From Streptomyces macrolidinus (GTDB lineage Bacteria > Actinomycetota > Actinomycetes > Streptomycetales > Streptomycetaceae): a stretch of 64,000 nucleotides of DNA. A program made the position numbers and the translations under genes. The DNA lies in assembly GCF_023887685.1 (NCBI RefSeq), contig NZ_JAMWMR010000017.1, forward strand, positions 1 through 64,000. Direction: 5' to 3'. The notes under the pieces were generated by a model that had not been told where the DNA came from, made no database searches, and saw only the letters and a program-made list of their open reading frames with translations. Shown here piece by piece: positions 15,711 through 24,734 of the stretch. Within the stretch, counting starts at the first letter, position 1, and each line of letters opens with the position of its first letter.

Positions 15711-17894
15711 TCAGTGAACTGCCAAGTGGGCCTTCGGGACCGACCACTTGATGGCAGCAGGTGCCAGATCCGGTACGAAGCCGTGGGCGCGGCGGGCCAG
15801 GTCGGCCGCGCCGTAGCGGTGGCAGCCGCGGTGCCAGTTGAGGATGCCGGACATGTAGTTCTGCAGTTCCCCGACGTAGCCGTCCATGGTCGCGCGTGCC
15901 TTGCCGGACAGGTCGAAGTCGTCGTAGAGCACGGGCAGTTCGTGTGCGGCGACATGCTGGAACTGCTCCAGGCGCTGGTTCATCAGGTCGCCCACGACGC
16001 GGGTGGCCGTCGGGTAGTCGCAGCCGAAGAAGTTCTGCACGACGAGGACGGCGTTGTGCACCTCGCCCTCGTACTCGATCTCCTTCTGGTACGAGAACAC
16101 GTCGTTGATCAGCATCGCGTAGTCGATGGCCGCGTTCTCCAACGCGCGGACCGGGCCGCTGTTGTACACCTCGGGCGGGACCTCGGGGCCGTGCCCCATG
16201 CGGCACAGGTTCTTGGTGAGGTCGGCGCCGAAGGTGGCGCGGCGCATCTCCAAGTAGTCGACGGGGTCCGGGATGCGGTGCTGGAGCTGGTTGGACAGCT
16301 CCCACAGCCAGCTCTCCGTCATCGTGTCCACGGCGGCGCGCAGCGAGCGCCGTTGCTCACGCGTCATCGCGGCCGTGCTGTGCGTCCACAGATCGAGCAG
16401 TCCGCGTTCCATGGCGTTGACGGGCACGGGCGGCGTCTCGCCGTCGAGCGGCATGCACGACGACAGCCGTTCGGTGCACAGCTTGGCCGCCGCGAGGTCG
16501 CGTCGGTTGCCGAAGACCAGCGGGTAGTAGTCGTCGCCGTAGGTGCCCCAGGCTAGCCAGCGGGAGCTGAGGTCCAGCGCCTCGGGGGTGGCGTCGGGGT
16601 CCAGGCCCGCCGCGCACAGCGGAAGGTCGTACGCCGCGAGCTTGTCCTCGTCCCAGACGCCTTCTTCGAGCATGCCCGTCTCGTGCATCCAGGGGACGAG
16701 GCGGCGTCGGGCGCCGTCGAGATGGGGGCTGAGCTGCACCTCGTAGGGCATGGGGAGATCGGGGATCAGCGAGGGCCCCACCGGCTGGAAGGGGACGTGC
16801 GTGTACGCGCGCATCCGTTCGGCCCCCGCGTCGGCGAGCAGTCCGCGCACATCGGCGGCGGACATCCCGATGCCCGACAGGCCGAGGGGCCGCTGCTTCT
16901 CGGTGGCTCCCTGGTTCATGTAGCGGCTGGACCTCAGGTGCCATTCATGGCCGCCGGACTGCCAGTCCTGAAGTCCCTGCGCGTACGCGGCGACGGCCGC
17001 GACCTGGTCCGGGGTCAGGCCCTTGTCCAGGGCCAGTGCGGGCACTTCGGTGAGCGCGGTGTGTTCGAACTGGTGCAGGCGCGAGGTGAGGATGTCGTTG
17101 ACGGTGTCGGCGGCCTGCTGCGTGGCGCAGTCGAAGAACGTCTCCAGGACGAGGATGCCGTTGCTGAGTTCGCCCTCCTCCTCGACCTCGCGCTGGTAGG
17201 AGAAGATGTCGTTGCGCAGATGGACCGCGTCGGAGAACGTCTCCATGAGCACGCGCAGCGGCCTCGACCCCGCGACGACGGCGGGCACTTCGGCGGTCGC
17301 GAACTCGACGAGCCCGGCGGACCAAGGGGCGCCGCCGACCTTGCGGCGCATCTCGATGTACTCGACCGGGTTGGCGATCCGGCCCTCGTTGATGTTGGAC
17401 AGCTCCCACAGGGACTCGTTGAGAAGATGCTCGGTGGCGACCGCGAACCGCCTGCGCCAGTCCAGGGACATCGACGGCACCGTACGCGCCCACAGATCGG
17501 CGAGTCCGGCCTCGACGGGGTTCTGCGGCTCGGGTACCGGGGTCGCGAGGTCGAGCGGCATGAACAGCGGCAGCCGGTCCAGATAGGCCTTGCCGCCCGC
17601 TCGGTCCTGGGTGCGCTTGAAGGTCTCCAGGAAGTGGTCGTCGAAGAAGAACACCCACACGTACCAGTCGGTGATGAGCGAGAGGGCCGGGCCGTCACAG
17701 TCGGGATGGGTGTACGCGCACAGCAGGCCGTAGTCGTGGGCGTCGAGGTCGGCCTGGTCCCAGATACCGGACCCCTCCAACATGCCCATGGTGCGCGCCC
17801 ATTGGGTGGTGTGGGCCCGCGCCTCGTCGACATGGGGGTTCAGCCGCGCGGCGTACGGCATGTAGAAGTGAGGGAGTTCGAACGGCTGCGTCAT
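15711..17894 (-). CDS. geoA: Geosmin synthase (germacradienol-geosmin synthase)
   Basis: A 727-aa bifunctional class I terpene cyclase. The N-terminal half converts farnesyl diphosphate to germacradienol/germacrene D and has DDHFLE at 85-90 and the NSE-type NDIFSYQREVEEEGE near 229. The C-terminal half, with DDYYP near 455 and NDVFSYQKEIEYEGE, converts germacradienol to geosmin with loss of acetone. The two halves are clearly related and the length matches characterised Streptomyces enzymes. The C-terminal half carries the atypical DDYYP motif expected of this enzyme, so both activities should be intact. Start ATG at 17894. It faces an alpha/beta hydrolase-P450 pair across a 244-base region with an inverted repeat. 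Geosmin gives the organism its earthy odour. Confidence 0.96.
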   Translation of the reverse strand: MTQPFELPHFYMPYAARLNPHVDEARAHTTQWARTMGMLEGSGIWDQADLDAHDYGLLCAYTHPDCDGPALSLITDWYVWVFFFDDHFLETFKRTQDRAGGKAYLDRLPLFMPLDLATPVPEPQNPVEAGLADLWARTVPSMSLDWRRRFAVATEHLLNESLWELSNINEGRIANPVEYIEMRRKVGGAPWSAGLVEFATAEVPAVVAGSRPLRVLMETFSDAVHLRNDIFSYQREVEEEGELSNGILVLETFFDCATQQAADTVNDILTSRLHQFEHTALTEVPALALDKGLTPDQVAAVAAYAQGLQDWQSGGHEWHLRSSRYMNQGATEKQRPLGLSGIGMSAADVRGLLADAGAERMRAYTHVPFQPVGPSLIPDLPMPYEVQLSPHLDGARRRLVPWMHETGMLEEGVWDEDKLAAYDLPLCAAGLDPDATPEALDLSSRWLAWGTYGDDYYPLVFGNRRDLAAAKLCTERLSSCMPLDGETPPVPVNAMERGLLDLWTHSTAAMTREQRRSLRAAVDTMTESWLWELSNQLQHRIPDPVDYLEMRRATFGADLTKNLCRMGHGPEVPPEVYNSGPVRALENAAIDYAMLINDVFSYQKEIEYEGEVHNAVLVVQNFFGCDYPTATRVVGDLMNQRLEQFQHVAAHELPVLYDDFDLSGKARATMDGYVGELQNYMSGILNWHRGCHRYGAADLARRAHGFVPDLAPAAIKWSVPKAHLAVH

Positions 17895-17946
17895 GGCCCG
17901 GCCCTACCCAGGGCCCGTCGGGGGCATCCGCGGGGCAGAACATGAT

Positions 17947-17960
17947 CACACCATCGTGTG
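17947..17960. promoter_or_regulatory. Inverted repeat upstream of geosmin synthase
   Basis: CACAC-CATC-GTGTG, about 55 bases upstream of the geosmin synthase start, in a locally AT-richer stretch. It could be an operator for a developmental regulator. No promoter hexamers are clear. Confidence 0.35.
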
Positions 17961-18061
17961 CATTCGGGGCGTGGAGGCCTCGCGACGGTGCCGGTCGTGG
18001 CAGCTCCGCGGGGCAGGGCGGCAACGGTCCGGCGGTCGCGGGCGACGGCGACTCCTGAGTG

Positions 18062-18113
18062 CGCACGCCCCTTGCCGAGCCCCCACCGTGATCGCACGCC
18101 CCCTTGCCGAGCC
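18062..18113. repeat. Direct repeat pair
   Basis: Two copies of CGCACGCCCC(C)TTGCCGAGCC at 18062-18081 and 18093-18113, spaced 31 bases start to start, in the leader before the hydrolase gene. They may be duplicated regulator sites or a replication slip. Confidence 0.6.
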
Positions 18114-18138
18114 AACTCCCCCACGCCACCGTGGTCCC

Positions 18139-18915
18139 ATGACCTCCTTCGTACTGCCTCACGAAGTGCACGGCGACGGCGCCCACCAGGTGTTCGCGGT
18201 GCACGGCTGGTTCGCCGACCGGGCCGCGTACGCGGCGGTGCTCCCGGACCTCGATCGCCGGGAGTTCACCTACGCGCTGGTGGACCTGCGCGGGTACGGG
18301 GCGGCGAAGGACGCGGCCGGTGCCTTCAGTACCGCCGAGGCCGCCGCGGACCTCGTGGCGCTGGCCGACCGGCTGGGCTGGGAGCGGTTCTCCGTGATCG
18401 GGCATTCGATGGGCGGCGCGGTCGCCCAGCGGCTGCTGGCGCTCGCGCCCGCGCGGCTGCGCCGGATCGTCGGGGTCTCCCCCGTCCCGGCCTCGGGCCT
18501 GCGGTTGCCCGCCGACCAGTGGGAGTTGTTCGCGGGCGCCGCGCACCGCCCGGACCACCGGCGCGCCATCCTCGACGTCACCACGGGCGGACGGCGCCCG
18601 GCCGCGTGGCTGGACCGGATGGTCGCGCGCTCGCTGGCGCACAGTGACGCGAAGGCCTTCCGTACGTGGCTGGACTCCTGGGCCCTGGAGGACTTCCACG
18701 CGGAGGTCACGGGCTCGCGCGTGCCCGCGCTGGCCGTCACGGGCGCGCTGGACCCCGCGCTGTCCGCGGCCCTGATGCGCGAGACCTGGCTGCGCTGGTA
18801 TCCGCAAGGCGCGCTGCGCGAGTTGCCGGCCGCCGGGCACTACGCGATGGACGAGACCCCCCTCGAACTGCTGCGCACGGTCGAGGACTTCCTGCGGGCC
18901 GAGGAGGTCGCGTGA
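18139..18915 (+). CDS. Alpha/beta hydrolase
   Basis: A 258-aa cytoplasmic alpha/beta-hydrolase. The oxyanion region VFAVHGWFADRAAY, the nucleophile elbow GHSMGGAVAQ (Ser), the acid segment VTGALDPALS (Asp) and PAAGHYAMDE (His) form a complete catalytic triad. It probably hydrolyses an ester or a similar bond. The frame is open upstream to 17893, but the ATG at 18139 begins the conserved sequence. Its stop overlaps the GTG of the next gene, a cytochrome P450 (GTGA), so the two are coupled and are likely to act on one substrate. The substrate is not apparent. Head to head with geosmin synthase. Confidence 0.85.
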   Translation: MTSFVLPHEVHGDGAHQVFAVHGWFADRAAYAAVLPDLDRREFTYALVDLRGYGAAKDAAGAFSTAEAAADLVALADRLGWERFSVIGHSMGGAVAQRLLALAPARLRRIVGVSPVPASGLRLPADQWELFAGAAHRPDHRRAILDVTTGGRRPAAWLDRMVARSLAHSDAKAFRTWLDSWALEDFHAEVTGSRVPALAVTGALDPALSAALMRETWLRWYPQGALRELPAAGHYAMDETPLELLRTVEDFLRAEEVA

Positions 18916-20198
18916 GCGTCCGGGACGCACCGCCCGTCCCGGACGTCTTCGACCCGCGCCGGTACGCCGAGGGGGTCCCCCATACCGCGTACCGCACCCT
19001 GCGCGACCACCACCCGGTCGCCTGGCAGGACGAGCCGGAGGTGCTCGGCTGGCCCGCGGGGCCCGGGTTCTGGGCGGTCACGCGACATGCGGACGTGGTG
19101 CGCGTGCTCAAGGACGCGGGGACCTGGTCCTCGTGCCTCGGCGCCACGCAGATCCGCGACCCGGACCCGGACGACCTGCCGTTCATCCGACGCATGATGC
19201 TCAATCAGGACCCGCCGGGCCACGGCCGGTTGCGGCGCCTGGTGAGCCGTGCCTTCACCCCGCGCCGTATCGACCGCTTCGCGGCCACCGCCCGCGAGCG
19301 TGCCCGCACCCTGGTCGCGGACGCCCTCGACCGGGCCCGCGCCGCGGACGGGGAAGGAGAAGGAGAAGAGGACGGGACCTGCGATGTCGTCGCCGCCGTC
19401 ACCGACGACTACGCCGTCCTCAACCTCACCGATCTGCTGGGCGTTCCCGCATCCGACCGGGGCCTGCTGCTGCACTGGACCCACCGCGTGATCGGCTACC
19501 AGGACCCGGACGAGGCCGGTGAGCCGCTGGTGGACGCGGAGGGCAGACCGGTGAACCCGCGCTCGCCGGGCGCCCTGCGCGACATGTTCGCCTACGCCGG
19601 GCACCTGGCCGCGTACAAGCGGGACCACCCGGCCGACGACATCATGACCACCCTCGCCACCGACCCCGAACTCACCGGCCCCGAGCTGGAGATGTTCTTC
19701 TTCCTGCTGACGATCGCGGGCAACGACACGGTGCGCTCGGCGGCACCGGGCGGCCTCCTGGCGCTCGCCGAACACCCGTCCGCGTACCAGGACCTACGCC
19801 ACCGCCCTGAGCAACTCCCTTCTGCCATCGAAGAGTTGCTGCGTTGGCATCCGCCGGTCCTCAGCTTCCGGCGGACCGCCGCCGTCGACACCGAGCTGGC
19901 CGGTCGGCGCATCCGCGAGGGCGACAAGGTGGTGGTCTTCCACGCGTCGGCCAACCGCGACGAGCGCGCCTTCACTGCGCCCGACCGACTCGGCCTGACC
20001 CGCACCCCGAACCCGCACGTCTCCTTCGGCGACGGCCCGCACGTCTGCCTCGGCGCGCACTTCGCGCGGCTGCAACTGCGGGTGCTCTACGAGGAGATGC
20101 TGCGTGCGCTGCCCGCTCCCCGGCTCGCCGCACCGCCCGAGCGGCTCGTCTCGAACTTCATCAACGGCATCAAGTCGCTGCGACTGACGATCACTTGA
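18912..20198 (+). CDS. Cytochrome P450
   Basis: A 428-aa soluble bacterial P450. Motifs: I-helix AGNDTVRS (near residue 268), K-helix EELLRWHPP (E-x-x-R), and the heme loop FGDGPHVCLGAHFARL with the Cys thiolate at residue 379. The stretch RRMMLNQDPPGHGRLRRLVS resembles CYP124/125/142-like steroid or fatty-acid hydroxylases, which is only an impression. A short acidic insert (GEGEGEED, near residue 150) is unusual. Start GTG at 18912, overlapping the hydrolase stop. It needs a ferredoxin and reductase from elsewhere, since none is encoded next to it. It ends ten bases before the convergent alcohol dehydrogenase stop. Confidence 0.93.
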   Translation: MSVRDAPPVPDVFDPRRYAEGVPHTAYRTLRDHHPVAWQDEPEVLGWPAGPGFWAVTRHADVVRVLKDAGTWSSCLGATQIRDPDPDDLPFIRRMMLNQDPPGHGRLRRLVSRAFTPRRIDRFAATARERARTLVADALDRARAADGEGEGEEDGTCDVVAAVTDDYAVLNLTDLLGVPASDRGLLLHWTHRVIGYQDPDEAGEPLVDAEGRPVNPRSPGALRDMFAYAGHLAAYKRDHPADDIMTTLATDPELTGPELEMFFFLLTIAGNDTVRSAAPGGLLALAEHPSAYQDLRHRPEQLPSAIEELLRWHPPVLSFRRTAAVDTELAGRRIREGDKVVVFHASANRDERAFTAPDRLGLTRTPNPHVSFGDGPHVCLGAHFARLQLRVLYEEMLRALPAPRLAAPPERLVSNFINGIKSLRLTIT

Positions 20199-20213
20199 TG
20201 CCGGTGCATCAGG
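20194..20213. terminator. Short hairpin between convergent P450 and dehydrogenase genes
   Basis: TGATGC-CGGT-GCATCA (20196-20211) spans the space between the two stop codons. It could end transcription in both directions, though there is no U-tract. Confidence 0.35.
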
Positions 20214-21225
20214 TCGTCCTCAGCACCATACGGAAGCGCGCCGCGCCGGACAGCATCCGGGCGAAGGCGGTGTTGATCTCGTCCAGCGGTGCGGCCTCGA
20301 TCATCGGGCGGACACCGGCGTGCGCACTGAAGGCCATGGTCTCCTCCACATCCCGCGCCGTGCCCGACGCGTGTCCGGCCACGGACTGGCTGCCGGTGAT
20401 GAGCTGCAACGGCGTCACCTTGATCGGCTGGTCCGTGACGCCGATGACGACCAACCGGCCGCGCGGCGCGAGCCCGTCGATCGTCGCGGCCATGGCGTCG
20501 GAGTTGGCCGCGGTGGCGAGGACCACCTTCGCGCCGCCCAGGTCCTTCAGCGCCCGCGCGGGGTCCGCGGCCGTGCTGTCGATGTAGTGGTCCGCGCCCA
20601 GCCGTCGCGCCAGCGGCTCCTTGTCCTGGCCGCGGGCGATCGCCACGGTCTCGAAGCCCATCTTGGCCGCGTACTGGACGCCCAGGTGCCCGAGGCCGCC
20701 GACGCCCAGGATCGCGACGAGGTCACCGGCACGCGCGGGACTGTTGCGCAGTCCCATGAACGTCGTCACCCCCGCGCACCCGAGCGGGGCGGCGTCGGCC
20801 GCGTCCAGGCCCTCCGGGATACGCGCGAGGGCCTCGACGGGCGCGACCATGTGCGTGGCGTACCCGCCGTCGTAGGACAGGCCGGGGACCTTCAGCTCGA
20901 AGCAGCTCACGAAGTCGCCCTGACGGCAGGGCGGGCAGTGGCCGCACTGCCCTCCGAACCAGCCCACCCCGACCCGGTCGCCGACCTTCCAGTCACTCGT
21001 CCCCTCTCCCACGGCGTCGATCCGGCCTGCCACCTCGTGCCCCGCCACGACGGGGAACGTGATGCCGGGGAAGGACGCCTGGACGAACATCGCGTCGCTG
21101 TGGCAGATACCGGAGGCCTCCACGGCGATGCGCACATGCCCCGGTCCCGGCTCGGGCAGTTCCCGCTCGACGATCTCGAACTTCCCACCCGGCTCGGCCA
21201 CCTGAGCCACTCGCATGACGGACAC
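20209..21225 (-). CDS. Zinc-dependent alcohol dehydrogenase
   Basis: A 338-aa medium-chain dehydrogenase. Catalytic zinc ligands lie in GICHSDAM (Cys) and GHEVAGRID (His, Glu). The structural zinc loop is CGHCPPCRQGDFVSC, with four Cys. The Rossmann motif is ILGVGGLGHLGVQYA, indicating NAD(P)H use. It resembles AdhA-type alcohol or cinnamyl-alcohol dehydrogenases and should interconvert alcohols and aldehydes. Start: I prefer the GTG at 21225, which follows GAGGAG by about nine bases; an ATG at 21216 would remove three residues. The frame is open to 21387 but that part looks non-coding. Monocistronic as far as seen. Confidence 0.92.
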   Translation of the reverse strand: MSVMRVAQVAEPGGKFEIVERELPEPGPGHVRIAVEASGICHSDAMFVQASFPGITFPVVAGHEVAGRIDAVGEGTSDWKVGDRVGVGWFGGQCGHCPPCRQGDFVSCFELKVPGLSYDGGYATHMVAPVEALARIPEGLDAADAAPLGCAGVTTFMGLRNSPARAGDLVAILGVGGLGHLGVQYAAKMGFETVAIARGQDKEPLARRLGADHYIDSTAADPARALKDLGGAKVVLATAANSDAMAATIDGLAPRGRLVVIGVTDQPIKVTPLQLITGSQSVAGHASGTARDVEETMAFSAHAGVRPMIEAAPLDEINTAFARMLSGAARFRMVLRTT

Positions 21226-21415
21226 GGCTTCACTCTCCTCGCGGTCGACAGCGATCCCCGGACGCCGAGAAGGCGCGTCGGAGATCGCTTCGTGGGCACG
21301 CCGAGTGATCAGTAAACCGCGCGAAGCCACTGTCTCCCCGCAAGCCGGGCGCGTCCGGCGGTGGCGGCCCGTATCGCGCGAGCCCACCGTGCCGGACGCG
21401 TCCGTCGATCACCGA

Positions 21416-22072
21416 TCAGTTGACCTGGACCACCGGGCTGCCCGCCTGGCTGGTGTCGACGACCGGCGCGTACTTCGCGGTGAAGTAGCCGTCGTTGAAG
21501 CACAGGGACGAGCCGGAGGCCTTGGTGAAGTGCTGGCTGCTGAACTCGATGCCGTGGGTGGAGGCGTTCACGGAACCGGTCAGGCTGGGGGCCTGGTAGA
21601 CACAGGTGATCGTGCCGAGCAGGGTCTTCAGCGTCGCCGTGGTCTGGATGGTGGAGCCGGCCGCCGGGGTGACGGTGACCGTGCCGCCGGAGCCGACCGT
21701 GGTGGTGTACGGCAGGTGGTCGACGGTGATGCCGCTGACCCCCGTCACACCGACGACGTTGCTGGAGCACGTCGTGCTGTCGAAGGTGTGGCCGGTGAGC
21801 GACTCGGTGGCGGTGCCGGGCGCGGCCGGGTTGCCGGTGACCTTGGCGGTGAACGTGGAGCCGGTACAGGAGACACCGCTGGTGCCGGTGGCGCTGGAGT
21901 AGAGCGTGGCGGCGGTGCCGCTCGCGAGCGAGGCGTTGAGGACGTCCCCGACGGCGACGGCGGTGCCGTCGGTCGTGGTGAGCACCTCGCCGCTCGCGGA
22001 GGCGGGGGACGCCAGGGCCACGCCGAGGGCGGCGGCACCGGCGAGAGCGAGCAGGGTTCGGGTCGTACGCAT
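21416..22072 (-). CDS. Small secreted protein, Streptomyces-specific
   Basis: A 218-aa protein with a clear signal peptide (MRTTRTLLALAGAAALGVAL, cleavage likely after ASPASA near residue 27). The mature part is rich in Thr, Ser, Gly and Val, has a few Cys (for example SCTGSTF, STTCSS, ITCVYQ and SLCFN) that could form disulfides, and no catalytic motif I know. It looks like a beta-rich exported or surface-associated protein. It is divergent from the DUF6230/DUF6114 pair, and such genes commonly travel together in Streptomyces, so a shared cell-envelope role is reasonable. Start ATG at 22072 after AGAGG. The reading frame runs further upstream to 22423 but without coding character. Confidence 0.75.
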   Translation of the reverse strand: MRTTRTLLALAGAAALGVALASPASASGEVLTTTDGTAVAVGDVLNASLASGTAATLYSSATGTSGVSCTGSTFTAKVTGNPAAPGTATESLTGHTFDSTTCSSNVVGVTGVSGITVDHLPYTTTVGSGGTVTVTPAAGSTIQTTATLKTLLGTITCVYQAPSLTGSVNASTHGIEFSSQHFTKASGSSLCFNDGYFTAKYAPVVDTSQAGSPVVQVN

Positions 22073-22366
22073 GGGGGCCTCTTCTCCGAAGTGGGGGCTG
22101 GAGGTGGGGTACGACGCTGCCGACCCGTGACGCCTTCTCCGTACGTGACGGGTCGGCAGCGACGAGCGGCGCCGGACGGGCCGGGGAAGGGGCGTGGCGG
22201 CCGTGCCGGTGCCGCGGCAGAACGATGGATCGCGGCCATGCGAGAGATCCGTGCATCGCACCGCGCACACAGAGAGGTCACCGACGCCCCAGCGGGGCGG
22301 GGCCGGGAGTGCGAGATGCGCCGTACGAGGGATCCGGCGCCACGGATCCATGGGAATGCAGGGGTT

Positions 22367-22396
22367 GTTGTAGACCTGACGCTTCGTCAATGTCAA
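22367..22396 (-). promoter_or_regulatory. Candidate promoter of the secreted-protein gene
   Basis: On the minus strand, TTGACA (22396-22391), an 18-base spacer and TACAAC (22372-22367). It matches the vegetative sigma-factor pattern and reads towards the start at 22072. Confidence 0.55.
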
Positions 22397-22476
22397 GGAG
22401 TCGAGCGGAAGTTGGCGTCCCACGACTCGTGTTCACGCGCGCGCCGTACAATCAACACCTTTGTCTCACAACTCCC

Positions 22477-22505
22477 TTGACCGTGGGTGTAACCACGGGT
22501 AACTT
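22477..22505 (+). promoter_or_regulatory. Candidate promoter of DUF6230-DUF6114 with embedded inverted repeat
   Basis: TTGACC (22477-22482), a 17-base spacer and TAACTT (22500-22505). The spacer region contains CCGTGG-GTGTAA-CCACGG (22481-22498), an inverted repeat that a repressor could bind to block RNA polymerase. Confidence 0.55.
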
Positions 22506-22640
22506 CGGCGGCCACTGCCCTACCACGAGAAGGCCTCGCATACGCCGGGAGGTGCGAGGAAGCGTGCACGGCAGGCGCTGTCCGCGCCAGGACAACGTGC
22601 CAGGAAGCCCTACTCGCATTGACTATGCCCAGGAGCAGAC

Positions 22641-23318
22641 ATGGCCTCGTCCTCGGACGCCTTGGCGTCCACCGGTTCGACCCCTGAGCCCCCGGAAGGC
22701 GGCACGACCGCCCCGGTGGCACCCGAAAGACGCGGGCGGGTCCGCCTGCGCCGTACCGCGATCATGGCGGTGCCCGCCACCGCGGTCGCCGCGACTCTCG
22801 CGATCATGACCGCCCAGGGAGCGCTGGGCGTCCAGTTCGCCATCTCCGGGATGCCGTTCACGGTCACCGCCACGAACCTCGACGGCACCGGCTTCGAGCA
22901 GTTCGGCAACCTCGACAACATGGCGGAGGACAGCCCGAACGCCGGCGACACCGGCGGCCAGGTGCTGGTCGTCACCTCCGCGATCAAGAACGCGACGCTC
23001 ACCAAGTTGTGTCAGAGCGTCGACCTCGGTGGCACGAACCTCCTCATCACCGCGGGCAACGGCTCGACTCCGGTGACCGCGAAGGATCTGACCACCGACT
23101 CGACCGAGCTGTCCGGTGACGCCTCGTTCAACAACATCGAGATCGGCAACGACGCGAGCACGCTGAACAAGGCCAACGCCCGTGGCAACAAGGGTGTGTT
23201 CAGCCAGCAGGCCGACACCGTGCACATCGGCAACCTGCGGCAGACCAACTACGCCACCACGGCAGGGGTGTTCAAGCTGCCCGGACTCAAGCTCCGCTTC
23301 AGCAGCTCGGGGTGCTGA
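22641..23318 (+). CDS. DUF6230 family membrane-anchored protein
   Basis: A 225-aa protein. A polar N-terminus (about 1-35) is followed by one hydrophobic segment at about 36-58 (AIMAVPATAVAATLAIMTAQ), then an exported Asn/Thr/Gly-rich domain of about 165 residues ending in SSSGC. The type II-like anchor and positive residues before it place the C-terminal domain outside the cell. Members are widespread in Streptomyces, sometimes labelled cholesterol esterase without support in the sequence; I see no lipase triad. Start ATG at 22641 after AGGAG. Its stop overlaps the next start by one base (TGATG), coupling it to the DUF6114 membrane protein. Likely a small envelope complex of unknown role. 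Confidence 0.8.
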   Translation: MASSSDALASTGSTPEPPEGGTTAPVAPERRGRVRLRRTAIMAVPATAVAATLAIMTAQGALGVQFAISGMPFTVTATNLDGTGFEQFGNLDNMAEDSPNAGDTGGQVLVVTSAIKNATLTKLCQSVDLGGTNLLITAGNGSTPVTAKDLTTDSTELSGDASFNNIEIGNDASTLNKANARGNKGVFSQQADTVHIGNLRQTNYATTAGVFKLPGLKLRFSSSGC

Positions 23319-23779
23319 TGGCCCGGCCCGGAATCGCGTTCCGGCAGTGGCGGGCGAAGCGTCCCTTCTGGGGCGGGCTGCTGCTGACGCTGGGCGGTGG
23401 GGAGGTCCTGCTCACCGAGAAGGCGTCGCTGAAGGTGGTACTGCACGTCGGTATGCAGGGCCTCGCGGGGTATCTGCTGCCGACGGTGATGCTGCTGTGC
23501 GGGCTGCTGATCCTCTTCAACCCCGCCCAGCGGCTGTTCTACTCGATCATCGGCGTCCTGCTCTCCCTGGGCACCTGGCTCACGTCCAACCTGGGCGGCT
23601 TCCTGATCGGGCTGCTGCTCGGCGTGACGGGCAGTTGTCTGACCTTCGGCTGGCTGCCGGACCAGGAGCCGCGCCGCGGCCTTCTGCGCCGCCGTCGCGA
23701 GCGGTCGGCCGACGCCGAGCCGACCGACGCCGAGTCGACCACGCCTCCGGTCGCCTCCGCCGAGTCGGCCACCTCCTGA
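23318..23779 (+). CDS. DUF6114 family integral membrane protein
   Basis: A 153-aa membrane protein with about four hydrophobic segments (near residues 18-30, 40-66, 70-88 and 90-112), including YLLPTVMLLCGLLILF and FLIGLLLGVTGSCLTF. A charged cytoplasmic tail (RRGLLRRRRERS) and a Thr/Ala/Glu-rich end follow. No enzyme motif is visible. It overlaps the DUF6230 stop and surely shares its transcript; the pairing is conserved in Streptomyces. The ATG at 23318 is chosen over a GTG two codons earlier. Possible role: anchoring or exporting the DUF6230 partner. Confidence 0.8.
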   Translation: MARPGIAFRQWRAKRPFWGGLLLTLGGGEVLLTEKASLKVVLHVGMQGLAGYLLPTVMLLCGLLILFNPAQRLFYSIIGVLLSLGTWLTSNLGGFLIGLLLGVTGSCLTFGWLPDQEPRRGLLRRRRERSADAEPTDAESTTPPVASAESATS

Positions 23780-23936
23780 CCGCCGCGCCCTCGGCGGGCG
23801 GGCGCCGGTCCCGTGCTCCTGCGGGGCTCGGCCACCGGTTCCCGTCCGTCGAGGCCGCGCGTCGCGCACCGCGCCCGTGCACCGCGTACGGGGCCCTGGC
23901 TACCCGTTCCCGGCTCCCGGCTCCTGGTCGAACGGC

Positions 23937-24734
23937 TCAGGGCTCCCGCTTCGAGGTCACGGTGAACCGCGCCCCGTCGGGATCGCCCAGCAGCGCCTCC
24001 TGCGCGCCCCGCTCCCACTGGATGACCTCGCCGCCGTTCGCGCGGGCGGTCTCGATACAGGTCTCGAGGTCCGTGACCGCGAAGTGCACCTCCCAGTGCG
24101 GGCGGACCGCGGGGTCGGGCGCCGCCTCGACCGCTCCCGAGTGGATGCGCGCCACCACCGTTCCCTCGCTGCGCAGGACCACCTCGTCCCCGTCGTAGTT
24201 GACCTCGCAACTGCTGTGCGGGGACGCCCAGTCGAGGACTTCGCCGTAGAAGATGGCCGCGTCGAAGGCGTCGCGGGTGTGCAGCCGGATGAACGTGGGC
24301 GCGGCCTCGCGCCACTGCTGCCAGCCCGATACGAGACGGCCCTCCCAGACGGCGAAGACGGCGCCGTCGCGGTCCGCGAGCACGGCCGTCCTGCCGGGCG
24401 GCAGGGAGATCGGTCCGACGGCGGTCGTCCCGCCGCGCTCCCTGCTGCGGGAGACGGTGTCGTCGGCGCTGCGGACCGCGAAGTACGGCGTCCAGGTGAC
24501 GGCCATCTGCCACATCGAGGCCACGGCGGCGATCCCGGCGACGGGCACCCCGTCCGCCAGCGCCACCCGGAAGCGGTCACCGAGGCTGTCCTGCTGCCAC
24601 TCCCAGCCGAACACGGCCCGGTAGAAGCTCTCGGCGACCTCGACGTCGCGGGTGGTCAGGCTGACCCAGCACGGTGCGCCGAACACCGAGCACCCGGGGA
24701 CTTCCGCCCAGTCGCGTGCCTCGTTCTCGACCAT
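23937..24734 (-). CDS. Two-domain VOC (glyoxalase/bleomycin-resistance fold) protein
   Basis: About 265 aa with two tandem vicinal-oxygen-chelate modules. The first, from PCWVSLTTRDVEVAESFYRAVFGWEW split over residues 20-46, ends near GRTAVLADRDGAVFAVWEG. The second, from APTFIRLHTRDAFDAAIFY, ends at LLGDPDGARFTV. Such proteins are hydroxylase-like or sequestering proteins; the metal ligands are not complete enough to name a reaction. The start is uncertain: ATG at 24734 gives a normal N-terminus, whereas a GTG at 24815 would add 27 residues of poor conservation. It is convergent with DUF6114. Confidence 0.82.
   Translation of the reverse strand: MVENEARDWAEVPGCSVFGAPCWVSLTTRDVEVAESFYRAVFGWEWQQDSLGDRFRVALADGVPVAGIAAVASMWQMAVTWTPYFAVRSADDTVSRSRERGGTTAVGPISLPPGRTAVLADRDGAVFAVWEGRLVSGWQQWREAAPTFIRLHTRDAFDAAIFYGEVLDWASPHSSCEVNYDGDEVVLRSEGTVVARIHSGAVEAAPDPAVRPHWEVHFAVTDLETCIETARANGGEVIQWERGAQEALLGDPDGARFTVTSKREP

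Larger units (their letters stand above)
22073..22640. other. Long divergent intergenic region
   Basis: Nearly 570 bases with no supported gene, between the secreted-protein gene and the DUF6230 gene. It contains a good promoter candidate in each direction (listed separately) and therefore long untranslated leaders of about 290 and 130 bases. The middle part is less GC-rich than its surroundings. Confidence 0.6.

Noticed and set aside
22641..23318. Cholesterol esterase
   Set aside because: That label is attached to some relatives, but there is no Ser-His-Asp triad or lipase elbow in this protein.
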